Source: Pseudoselenomonas ruminantium (GTDB taxonomy: Bacteria; Bacillota; Negativicutes; Selenomonadales; Selenomonadaceae). Taken from it: a stretch of DNA of 6,892 nucleotides. Both the position numbers and the translations under genes were made by a program. Below are positions 1-6,300 of this stretch, in pieces. Numbering within the stretch: the first letter of the stretch is position 1; every line of letters begins with the position of its first letter. Under the pieces are notes generated by a model. It made no database searches, had not been told where the DNA came from, and saw nothing but the letters and a program-made list of their open reading frames with translations. Where the stretch lies: positions 1-6,892 of the forward strand of contig DFHU01000047.1 in assembly GCA_002373045.1 (NCBI GenBank), given 5' to 3'.

Positions 1-2052
1 TGCAGGCGTAATCGTACCTGTGCCGGTTGTCTCCATGGCAATGCTGTAGTTTTTCGCCTTTTCCCCGGTCAGTTTGATTCCACTGTAATTTACCGTGCGG
101 GAACCGGCGTTTTTGCTGTCGTAGGCTGCCTTTACATCATACGATACACTATCTTCACCGACTACACCACTCAGTGTGCCTTTTCCGGCAGTGGCACTGT
201 TTGTACCATCATATGTCTTCTCAATCGGGTCAAAGCTTATGGTCAGTGCCTTGGGTGAAACAATGTTAAGATCGCTTACCCAGTTAATGCCCCCAGCCTG
301 CGTAGATGTCTTGGTCGATGCCTTGGATGTATAACCTACATCGGCAGTGCCATCATAAACCGCTGAGGAAATATTATCCTTACGGGTCATAAAAGCGGTG
401 AGCAAGGGCATAGTCGAACCTTCATAAATACGCCAGGCGGCTGTGGTGCTGCTGCCATTATTGGTAATGCTGTCACCCCAGGACGAAAATGTTGCCATTT
501 CCTTCATTGCCGCTTCCGTTACCTGAGTTGCCCCCGTAAAACCACTACCTCGCGTATAGAAGGAATTCGTCACCGTAATATTGCCAGTAGCTCCAACAAT
601 AGCATTGCCTTGACTTGAGCCAGCCGTAATCGCGCCCGTATTATAAGCATTCGTTACACTCAGCGGCCCCCTATCCCAAAAACCGAAATCCGCATCAGAT
701 ACCCCCACGATACCACCAGCATAGTCTTTACCGATAACCTTTCCTGTATTATAGACATTTTTAATCGTGACATTACGATTAAACCAGCCAGTAATACCGC
801 CGGCACCGCCCTTGGATTTGACAGTATTTACCATTACCGTTCCCGTATTGTAAGCATTTTCCACATAACCGCCATAATTCAACCGGCCTACGATACCGCC
901 GCCGGCTCTGTTCTGGGTGGTAACATCGCCCGTATTATAAACATTTTTTATCTTCCCCTCTTGATCGCAGCCCACAATACCGCCAGTGGGGTTAGACCAT
1001 TTATCATCTCTTGTCCCTGTAACGTTTCCGGTATTATAAACATTACGGATTGTACCACCAGCATTAAAACCTACGATTGAACCAACAGATGTCTCGCCTG
1101 TTGTGCTGCCACCGACACGGCCCACATTTTCAACCGTACCATTTTTGACATAACCAAACAGACCTACACCTTCTATGCCAGTGTCCCCATTAATCACCAT
1201 ATTGCTGATTTTATAGTTCAGCCCATCAAATTTTCCTGAATAACCAATAGCTGACAAGCCATTGAAAGCATACTTACCAATAGGCGTGAAGCTGGCGCCA
1301 TTCATATCAATATCATTGGCCAGCATATAGTTGCCGGACAGGTCATTATTGATATTCTGCAATTCAGCTGCCGTGCTGACGAGTTTATAATCAATCTCCG
1401 TACCCTTCTTGATTGTATAACCCGATGCCGTGCCTCCTGCCGAACCGATATGGATTTCCCCACTGCCGGTAGACTGCAAGGTAACCTGCGGCGAAGTCAC
1501 ATCTGCCGTATTCTTGAACGTTACGTTATTGCCGTCCACGGTAATTTCCTGCGCAGCCTTCAGCGTTCCCTTGTTGACAATGTCCCCGCTAAAGGTTGCC
1601 ACGCCATCCAAAGCAGCTTTGGCCGTATCAAAGTCCGCAAGACTCCCCTTGATATCCGCCGTGGAAAGATGCAGGCTGCCCACATCCACCTGAGCCCCGT
1701 CCCCAATCAAAATGCCATTGGGATTAACGAGGAAGACATTGGCCTCGCTGCCGGTCAGCGCACCAAAAATCTGCGACTCATTCGCCCCGGTCACCACATT
1801 GAGATAGGTGTTTGCCCCTTGGAAGTTTACCGTTTCCCCTTTGGCAATGGAAAAATCCTGCCAGGTAAGCAGATTGTTGGTCACGGAGCTGGCAATATCC
1901 ATGGTATTCCCTGCCGTGATTATTGTTGCCGTCTCCGAATCACCACCTGTCGGCATGGCCTGTGCCGCCGGCATAATGCTGAATGCCCCGGCCATAATCG
2001 CCGCAAAAATCCCCAAGCGCGCCCTGCGTGATAATTTTTCAGTCCTTTTCAT
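1..2052 (-). CDS. TpsA-type filamentous haemagglutinin family exoprotein, 5' part (C-terminus outside window)
   Basis: The frame is open for 684 codons from the ATG at 2052 and runs off the left edge. Residues 1-32 are a Sec signal peptide: basic n-region (KRTEKLSRRARLG), hydrophobic stretch to about 29, and AQA before the likely cleavage site. Residues about 38-200 resemble the TPS secretion domain: the LLTWQDFSIAKGETVNFQ segment and VFLVNPNGILIGDGA with NPNG at 110-113, the hallmark recognised by a TpsB outer-membrane partner. Residues about 297-500 are GLUG-like repeats. From about 560 there are two YDG motifs (YDG 566-568 and 614-616) and a beta-rich YDG-type region at 601-684. By family it should be exported by Sec, cross the outer membrane through TpsB, and act in adhesion, aggregation or biofilm; substrate and partner are not visible here. 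The start is firm: an in-frame TGA lies 18 bases upstream of the ATG, and GAAGGAA/AAAGGA sequences precede it. No TpsB gene and no C-terminal anchor lie in the window. Confidence 0.9.
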   Translation of the reverse strand, partial: MKRTEKLSRRARLGIFAAIMAGAFSIMPAAQAMPTGGDSETATIITAGNTMDIASSVTNNLLTWQDFSIAKGETVNFQGANTYLNVVTGANESQIFGALTGSEANVFLVNPNGILIGDGAQVDVGSLHLSTADIKGSLADFDTAKAALDGVATFSGDIVNKGTLKAAQEITVDGNNVTFKNTADVTSPQVTLQSTGSGEIHIGSAGGTASGYTIKKGTEIDYKLVSTAAELQNINNDLSGNYMLANDIDMNGASFTPIGKYAFNGLSAIGYSGKFDGLNYKISNMVINGDTGIEGVGLFGYVKNGTVENVGRVGGSTTGETSVGSIVGFNAGGTIRNVYNTGNVTGTRDDKWSNPTGGIVGCDQEGKIKNVYNTGDVTTQNRAGGGIVGRLNYGGYVENAYNTGTVMVNTVKSKGGAGGITGWFNRNVTIKNVYNTGKVIGKDYAGGIVGVSDADFGFWDRGPLSVTNAYNTGAITAGSSQGNAIVGATGNITVTNSFYTRGSGFTGATQVTEAAMKEMATFSSWGDSITNNGSSTTAAWRIYEGSTMPLLTAFMTRKDNISSAVYDGTADVGYTSKASTKTSTQAGGINWVSDLNIVSPKALTISFDPIEKTYDGTNSATAGKGTLSGVVGEDSVSYDVKAAYDSKNAGSRTVNYSGIKLTGEKAKNYSIAMETTGTGTITPA
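553..1164 (-). repeat. GLUG-type tandem repeats within the TpsA-like gene
   Basis: This segment encodes residues about 297-500 of the exoprotein. The unit is roughly 28-35 residues and follows the pattern N-[VA]-Y-N-T-G-x-V, a variable stretch, G-G-I-[VT]-G, a short turn, then back to N-V. Clear copies of the N-V/A-Y-N-T-G core begin near residues 337, 370, 399, 432 and 468, with degenerate copies at about 309 (ENVGRVGG) and 496 (TNSFYT). At DNA level each core is a variant of AATGYTTAYAATACNGG, so the copies have diverged mostly at third positions. This matches the Pfam GLUG motif found in bacterial surface and secreted proteins; a beta-helical or solenoid arrangement is inferred. Copy number may vary between strains. 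Confidence 0.75.
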
Positions 2053-2183
2053 GTTCCTTCATTCCTTTCAAGCCATTCCACGCATAAAAACCTTCCTCTA
2101 AGAGCAGCTGAGCACAAAAACTCACCCACCCTTAAAGGAAGGCCAATAAACATCCCCATTAACTTGTTGCTTGATGACTATTA

Positions 2184-2273
2184 CTAAAAGACAGTTGCCC
2201 CCCCCCCAAGGACAGTTTTAGGCATAAAAAAACCGCACATCGTTTCTAATCTTTCCAACCCTTGCGCCTTCAT
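2184..2273 (-). CDS. Short 29-codon leader ORF containing a G10 tract
   Basis: The ATG at 2273 is preceded by GCGAAAGGAGG with a 7-base spacer, one of the best ribosome sites in the window, and the frame ends at TAG (2186-2184). The peptide runs MKAQGLERLETMC and then GFFMPKTVLGGGATVF. The second half resembles the N-terminal strand of iron-containing alcohol dehydrogenases (F-x-M-P-x-x-V-x-x-G-x-G-A), so this may be a decayed or truncated dehydrogenase start, or a leader peptide. The three glycines are encoded by the homopolymer. With nine G residues the frame would continue to a TAA about 12 codons on; with eleven it would continue about 24 codons to a TGA. Neither joins the tpsA frame. Whether it is translated is unknown; the dehydrogenase resemblance is from memory and weak. 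Confidence 0.35.
   Translation of the reverse strand: MKAQGLERLETMCGFFMPKTVLGGGATVF
2198..2207. repeat. C10/G10 homopolymer, candidate slippage tract
   Basis: Ten consecutive C on the plus strand (G on the tpsA sense strand), about 150 bases upstream of the tpsA start. It is the only homopolymer of this length that I saw in the window. It is flanked by copies of GACAGTT (2190-2196 and 2211-2217). G/C tracts of this size are typical substrates for slipped-strand mispairing in phase-variable surface genes of other bacteria. Here it lies in a leader ORF or untranslated leader, so any effect would be on that leader or on expression level rather than on the exoprotein frame. It may also be a sequencing or assembly uncertainty. 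Confidence 0.8.
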
Positions 2274-2365
2274 GCCAACCCCTCCTTTCGCAGTGACAAC
2301 CACCTTCACAATAATCATATACCCTTATTCTCTCTCCATGCTGTAAAATCCTGCCATATATTAAA

Positions 2366-2397
2366 AATATAAATATTCACATAATTTATATCGGCAA
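2366..2397 (-). promoter_or_regulatory. Possible AT-rich promoter for the tpsA leader
   Basis: On the minus strand TTGCCG (2397-2392) is followed after 18 bases by TTTATA (2373-2368), overlapping TATATT (2371-2366) at a 20-base spacing. The surrounding 60 bases are strongly AT-rich. It lies about 95 bases upstream of the short leader ORF and 310 upstream of tpsA. The hexamers match the consensus only moderately; this is the best candidate seen on this strand, not a confident call. Confidence 0.25.
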
Positions 2398-2419
2398 AAT
2401 TCCCCAAAACTAAACCCCA

Positions 2420-2452
2420 TTTCACACAACCCACAAAAGCGTTTGACACAAC
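2420..2452. repeat. Paired 11-bp direct repeats, 22 bp apart (possible operator)
   Basis: TTTCACACAAC (2420-2430) and TTTGACACAAC (2442-2452) differ at one base and are offset by exactly 22 bp, two helical turns, which would put two bound protein units on the same DNA face. They sit in the divergent region between tpsA and the RNA/nuclease locus. The second copy contains a perfect TTGACA (2443-2448), but only a poor -10 (TGTACG) lies at a suitable distance. A regulator site is inferred from spacing alone. Confidence 0.35.
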
Positions 2453-2480
2453 ATGCTTATCTGCTGTACGTCCAGCCCCA

Positions 2481-2492
2481 CGGGCGTCTTAA
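2481..2492. repeat. Left copy of 12-bp direct repeat CGGGCGTCTTAA
   Basis: CGGGCGTCTTAA here is identical to 3361-3372. Allowing one gap the match extends leftwards (CAGCC then CCA or AC before CGGGC). The left copy lies just before the plus-strand promoter; the right copy overlaps the end of the large palindrome. Together they bracket the AT-rich island. This could be a target or attachment repeat, or a remnant of the same repeat family as the palindrome. Confidence 0.45.
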
Positions 2493-2499
2493 TTCTTAC

Positions 2500-2528
2500 T
2501 TGAAAATCAGCGTTTTTTATGCTATACT
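2500..2528 (+). promoter_or_regulatory. Sigma-70/sigma-A type promoter of the RNA-nuclease locus
   Basis: TTGAAA (2500-2505), a 17-base spacer, and TATACT (2523-2528) preceded by TGC (extended -10, TGN). Both hexamers match the consensus at five of six positions and the spacing is optimal, making this the best promoter in the window. Transcription would start near 2535 and first produce the non-coding leader that ends at the terminator before 2715. Confidence 0.75.
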
Positions 2529-2534
2529 TTTATA

Positions 2535-2714
2535 TGAAAGGAACGGTAGCCAATCCGTTTCTAACCGTTTGAGCTTGAGGTTCATTGCCGTGGATGTAGT
2601 CAGCGAGGTTTTTACAGGTTTGCGTTGAGCCATGTCACGGATAGGAAGAATGCTTCTTCTAAAAGAAAAACGCAAAACAAAGGCAGCGTCTATTCAGGCG
2701 TTGCCTTTGTTTTT
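2535..2714 (+). ncRNA. Candidate structured small RNA or attenuated leader, about 180 nt
   Basis: It is bounded by the strong promoter at 2500-2528 and the intrinsic terminator at 2674-2714, with no credible ORF between. Structure seen by eye: CCAATCCGT (2550-2558) pairs with ACGGATAGG (2637-2645) with one A-A mismatch, enclosing about 78 nt; GAAGAA (2645-2650) pairs with TTCTTC (2654-2659) over a 3-nt loop; and TTTGCGTT (2619-2626) can alternatively pair with AACGCAAA (2669-2676), touching the foot of the terminator. CCGTTT and GAGGTT each occur twice, but I see no regular tandem repeat. Possible identities: the RNA part of a type III toxin-antitoxin-like pair, an attenuator for the downstream gene, or a housekeeping RNA of this length such as 6S RNA. 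I did not recognise a known family. The exact 5' end is inferred. Confidence 0.5.
2674..2714 (+). terminator. Intrinsic terminator between the RNA and the nuclease-fold gene
   Basis: AAAACAAAGGCAGCG (2674-2688) pairs with CGTTGCCTTTGTTTT (2699-2713): 15 pairs including one G-U, a 10-nt loop, and a U-run at 2710-2714. It ends immediately before the GGGAGG ribosome site (2715-2720) of the next gene, so that gene must be expressed by partial read-through or regulated antitermination unless it has an unseen promoter. Confidence 0.85.
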
Positions 2715-2725
2715 GGGAGGACTTC

Positions 2726-3274
2726 ATGGATTTATTATACGAAGCAGCTTCTAACTATCAGGAGTTGTTAAATAAAAAATATCATATTAAGGCTGTATAT
2801 AAAGATGAAACAATCGAATTATCCTTTACATTTCTGATAGAACATTTTTACCATTTGATTGGTTTTCATAAACTGCTTGATATGAAACATATTACCAGAC
2901 CAAAATTCCTATACACACGCATTTTATCGAAAAAGATTACCTATGCGACAATTGAAGGAAGCAGCTTCCTTGAAGAAATGCAAGAACGAATACGTTATTT
3001 CCACCAAATCAACCAACTGATAAAACGTTTACAATCCGGCGACATCATAATTGAATTTTCGCATACGAACAGAACAAGAATTCAGGCAGATTTTCTGCTG
3101 TATGACTTAACAGATAACGGTTATACACATCTTTTCTTACGAAAAGATAAAGCTTACGGTTATGTTCCATGCTCTTTTTTCTGTCGTAATGATGATAAGT
3201 ATATCCGAAATAATAAAAAATATCGTGTCAAAGAGTTCACGATAACCATGAATAAAAACAAACAAACACAATAA
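2726..3274 (+). CDS. PBECR4-type (BECR-fold nuclease family) protein
   Basis: 182 residues. The ATG has GGGAGG five bases upstream. The protein is soluble, without signal peptide or membrane segments, and has a basic C-terminus. The segment HFYHLIGFHKLLDM (40-53), the middle helix RIRYFHQINQLI (88-99) and the later strands IQADFLLYD (119-127) and YTHLFLRKDKAYGYVPCSFF (133-152) match my recollection of the PBECR4 domain (phage Barnase-EndoU-ColicinE5/D-RelE-like nuclease 4), named among phage and conjugative-element polyvalent proteins. The length suits a single-domain family member. By family it may be an RNase-like effector or toxin, but catalytic residues of this branch are not well enough known to me to confirm activity. 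The gene is clearly AT-rich (two 60-base lines near its start have 14 and 17 G/C), unlike the GC-rich GH13-GH77 gene, suggesting transfer. It directly follows a promoter-RNA-terminator unit and is convergent with the gene on its right. Confidence 0.7.
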   Translation: MDLLYEAASNYQELLNKKYHIKAVYKDETIELSFTFLIEHFYHLIGFHKLLDMKHITRPKFLYTRILSKKITYATIEGSSFLEEMQERIRYFHQINQLIKRLQSGDIIIEFSHTNRTRIQADFLLYDLTDNGYTHLFLRKDKAYGYVPCSFFCRNDDKYIRNNKKYRVKEFTITMNKNKQTQ

Positions 3275-3286
3275 TGTACGCACTAA

Positions 3287-3365
3287 GCCCGGTGGCTGAT
3301 GATGCTTTCCCGTCGCGTTTGGCAAGCCTGCCTAAGCAGAGGGAAAGTATTATCAGCCACCGGGC
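3287..3365. terminator. Large palindrome between convergent genes, likely bidirectional terminator or palindromic repeat
   Basis: The arms 3287-3311 and 3341-3365 pair over 25 positions, 23 Watson-Crick and two G-U when read on the plus strand. The 29-nt loop contains a smaller GGCA-AGCC-TGCC hairpin (3321-3332). It lies 13 bases after the PBECR4-type stop and 22 bases beyond the GH13-GH77 stop, so it can end transcripts from both sides. No good U-run follows on either strand (GTCTT on plus), so it may act as an RNA-stabilising hairpin or be an interspersed palindromic element rather than a classic intrinsic terminator. Confidence 0.6.
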
Positions 3366-3372
3366 GTCTTAA
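3361..3372. repeat. Right copy of 12-bp direct repeat CGGGCGTCTTAA
   Basis: Identical to 2481-2492. Its first five bases are the end of the palindrome's right arm; the remainder lies outside the stem, so the match is not explained by the palindrome alone. Confidence 0.45.
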
Positions 3373-3377
3373 CACCT

Positions 3378-3396
3378 CGCTGTCAACTTAACAGCG
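3378..3396 (-). terminator. Small hairpin over the GH13-GH77 stop codon
   Basis: CGCTGT (3378-3383) and ACAGCG (3391-3396) form a 6-bp stem whose 7-base loop contains the TAA stop (minus strand). No U-run follows, so as a terminator it would be weak; it may only protect the 3' end or be chance. Confidence 0.2.
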
Positions 3397-6300
3397 CCCA
3401 TACTTCCTACACATAGCCTTGATTTCCTCCGGTTCCAATTCCAGCAGATAATCAGGCTTCAGGCACCATTTCCAATTCAGTCCCACCGTGCCCGGCGTAT
3501 TCATGCGGCCGCGTTCATCCAGCCCCAAGAGGTCCTGCATAGGCGCAATGGCCAGCCGTGCCTCGGAGGCCCAGGCGAACCTTAGCAGTCCTTTGGCGAT
3601 ATCCCTGGGCCGGTCCATCTTCTTGTGCAACAGCGATGCCACCGCCGCACGGGTCGATTCGTCGATATCGTGTTCGTACCAGCCCACAGTCGTATTGTTG
3701 TCGTGCGTGCCGGTATAGACGATGCTGTTTTCCGGCGCCACGCAGCCGAGCCTGCCCTGCTCGTTGAAATGCAGGGTGAAGTGCAGCACCTTCATGCCCG
3801 GGAAACCGCAGGCCTCCCGCAGGGCCTCCACCTCGTCGGTGATGATGCCCAAATCTTCGGCCACGATTTCCATATCGCCGATTTCCTGTTTGATGATATC
3901 GAAGAACTTCTTGCCCGGCCCCTTGCGCCAATGGCCGTTGATGGCGGTTTCCGCCTTGCCGTCCACTTCCCAATAGGATTCAAAGCCGCGGAAGTGGTCG
4001 ATACGCACCATATCTACGAGCTTGGACAGATTCCGGAAGCGCTTCTTCCACCAGCTATAGTTTTCCTGCTCCATAGCCTTCCAGTCATACTGGGGATTGC
4101 CCCAGAGCTGGCCGGTCGCGCTGAAGTAATCGGGCGGAACACCGGCTACGGTCTTGGCCGTACCGTCCTCGTTCAAATCAAAGAGCTTCTGATTCGCCCA
4201 GACATCAGCGCTGTCATGGGAGATGAAGATGGGCATATCGCCCATGATCTGAATGCCCTTTTCCTTGGCATATTCATGGAGTTTATGCCATTGTTTATGG
4301 AAGATAAACTGTACAAATTTAGCATAACCGATATTATCCTCCATGCGTTCAGCCAATTTTTTAAGCGCCTTTGGCTCACGACTGCGGATGGGTTCCGGCC
4401 ACTCAAACCAGGCCTTGTTCTTGAATTCCTTCTTGGCGGCATCAAAGAGGGCGTAATCGTCCAGCCAGTAGGCCTCCTCCTCCATAAATGCCTGGAACTG
4501 TCCCTTTATTTCGGTGTCCTTGGATTTCTGGAAAGCCGCCCAAGCCCGCTTGAAGCATTTGGTTTTGAAGGCGATAACCCGTTCAAAGTCGATAAAGGAG
4601 GACTTGCTGGTATAGGCCACCCGCGCCTCGGCTGGCGTGAGCCACTCATGCTGCAGCAGTTCGTCGATATCGATCAGCAAGGGATTCCCCGCAAAGGCCG
4701 AGGGCGACTGATACGGCGAGTAGCCAAAGCCCACGGGGCCTAACGGCAGAATCTGCCAAACCTTCTGCCCGGCTTCTGCCAAAAAGTCCACAAATTTATA
4801 GGCTTCCCTGCCCAAATCCCCCACGCCGTATTTGGACGGCAGGGAAGTCGGATGCAGGAGAATACCTGCGCCCCGCTCGTATTTGCGCGGCAGAGGCTCG
4901 TATTCGAGCAGCCTGCCCGAAAGCGGTGGCAGTTTCAGCGTGAGTTTCCCGCGCACAGAAGTCACCCGTTCCGGCTGATGTTCCTTGTCCACCACCATAT
5001 CCACAAAGGTGCCGTCAGCAAAGTCGCTGATATCGAGCACCACCGTATGGCGTTCCGTCCGGCTGCGGTTAAAGACGGCAATATAGGCGCCGTTATCCGC
5101 ATCCGCACCGAAGACATCATGGCCGCTGCGCACCACGCGGGCAAAGGCCAACACATCGCCCTCCGCCGTGAGCGGCAGCAGTTCGCCGGTCTGCAGGGCA
5201 TCATGTTCATTGCGGGCCTTGATGATGGTGCGGTAGTATTCCCGCAGTTCTTCATCACCGCCTGTCCACTTGTAAGGACGGCGGTTGGTCGGGTCCTTGA
5301 ATCCTTCCATGCCGATTTCATCACCATAATAGATGCAAGGCACGCCCGGATAAGCCATCTGGAACATAGCCGCCATCTTTAGGCGAGCCTTGCCGACCTT
5401 GTACATTTCCGGCGAGAGTTTGGCCCGGCACTGCTCAATGGCGGGCATCCCATCGTAGTAAGGCGTTTCGCCCAAAATGGTAATCGCGCGCTGCACATCA
5501 TGGCTGCCGATGAGGTTCATCATGGCATAGAAATTTTCCGGCGGATAATTTTCCCGCAGGCTCTCGAACTGCATCATGGCATTGTGGGCCGTGATATAGC
5601 CCAGCAGGAAATCGAGCAGAATCTTGCGGAACGGATAGTTCATCGCCGAATCCATTTCCTGCCCGCAGAGATATTTTCTTTGCGTGCCATAGGCGATTTT
5701 GTTGGAGGCATCCTCCCAGACCTCGCCAATCATCACAGCATCTTTATCCGTCTTTTTGAGTTCTGCATAGAACCCCTGCGAGAAAGGTTCCGGCAGTTCA
5801 TCGATGACGTCCAGACGCCAGCCGGCAATGCCCTCAGAAAGCCAATGATGGAGCACGCTGTCCGGTGCACGGTAGATGAAGTCCATATAGGACGGCGTGG
5901 TTTCCGTGACGTTGGGCAGGGTGTCAAAGTTCCACCAGCATTCGTATTCATAGGGGAAGTTGCGGAAATTATACCAGGAATAGTACGGCGACTTTTCGGA
6001 CTGGAACGCCCCCACGCCATCATACTTACCCTTGCGGTTGAAGTAACGGCTGTTGCTGCCCGTATGGCTGAACACGCCGTCCAAAATGATGCGGATGCCT
6101 TTTTTCTTCGCCAGTTCCACCAGATCATGGAACTCCTCATTCGTTCCCAGAATGGGGTCAATCTTATGATAGTCGCCGGTATCGTAATGATGATTGCTTT
6201 CCGATTCAAACACGGGATTGAAATAAATGACGCTGATGCCGAGCTCCTTCAGATAATCGAGCTTGGCCATAATGCCGGCGATATTGCCGCCGTAGAAGTC

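Larger units (their letters stand above)
2053..2419 (-). other. tpsA upstream/leader region
   Basis: This 370-base stretch upstream of the exoprotein gene has no long ORF. Read on the minus strand it holds an AT-rich block (2340-2400), a short ORF with a strong ribosome site (2184-2273) carrying a G10 tract, and near the gene a five-codon ORF, MRGMA (2085-2068). That mini-ORF is preceded by AGAGGAAGG with a 5-base spacer and stops 15 bases before the tpsA ATG. I looked for a cyclic-di-GMP riboswitch, T-box or other known leader signature and did not recognise one. A T7 run (minus strand, just before ATGCC near 2222) has only a weak CGCA/TGCG stem before it and is not a convincing terminator. 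Confidence 0.5.

Noticed and set aside
1450..2031. Plus-strand ORF (193 codons) opposite the tpsA 5' end
   Set aside because: The minus-strand reading gives a signal peptide and TPS domain with NPNG; the plus-strand product resembles nothing.
2053..2400. Cyclic-di-GMP or other known riboswitch upstream of the adhesin
   Set aside because: None of the conserved core segments I know for such riboswitches could be found on the minus strand.
2443..2471. Perfect -35 hexamer TTGACA at 2443-2448
   Set aside because: The only sequence at 16-17 bases downstream is a poor -10 (TGTACG); the TTGAAA/TATACT promoter further on is much better.
2443..2628. 61-codon plus-strand ORF between tpsA and the nuclease-fold gene
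   Set aside because: No ribosome site, and the strong promoter at 2500-2528 lies inside it, so a transcript from that promoter would lack its start.
3137..3325. 62-codon minus-strand ORF overlapping the end of the PBECR4-type gene
   Set aside because: Antisense to the recognised protein and begins inside the palindrome loop; no ribosome site noted.
3625..4743. Long plus-strand ORF (372 codons) opposite the GH77 half
   Set aside because: It is the antisense shadow of a GC-rich coding gene with all catalytic motifs intact on the other strand; it shows no recognisable domain.
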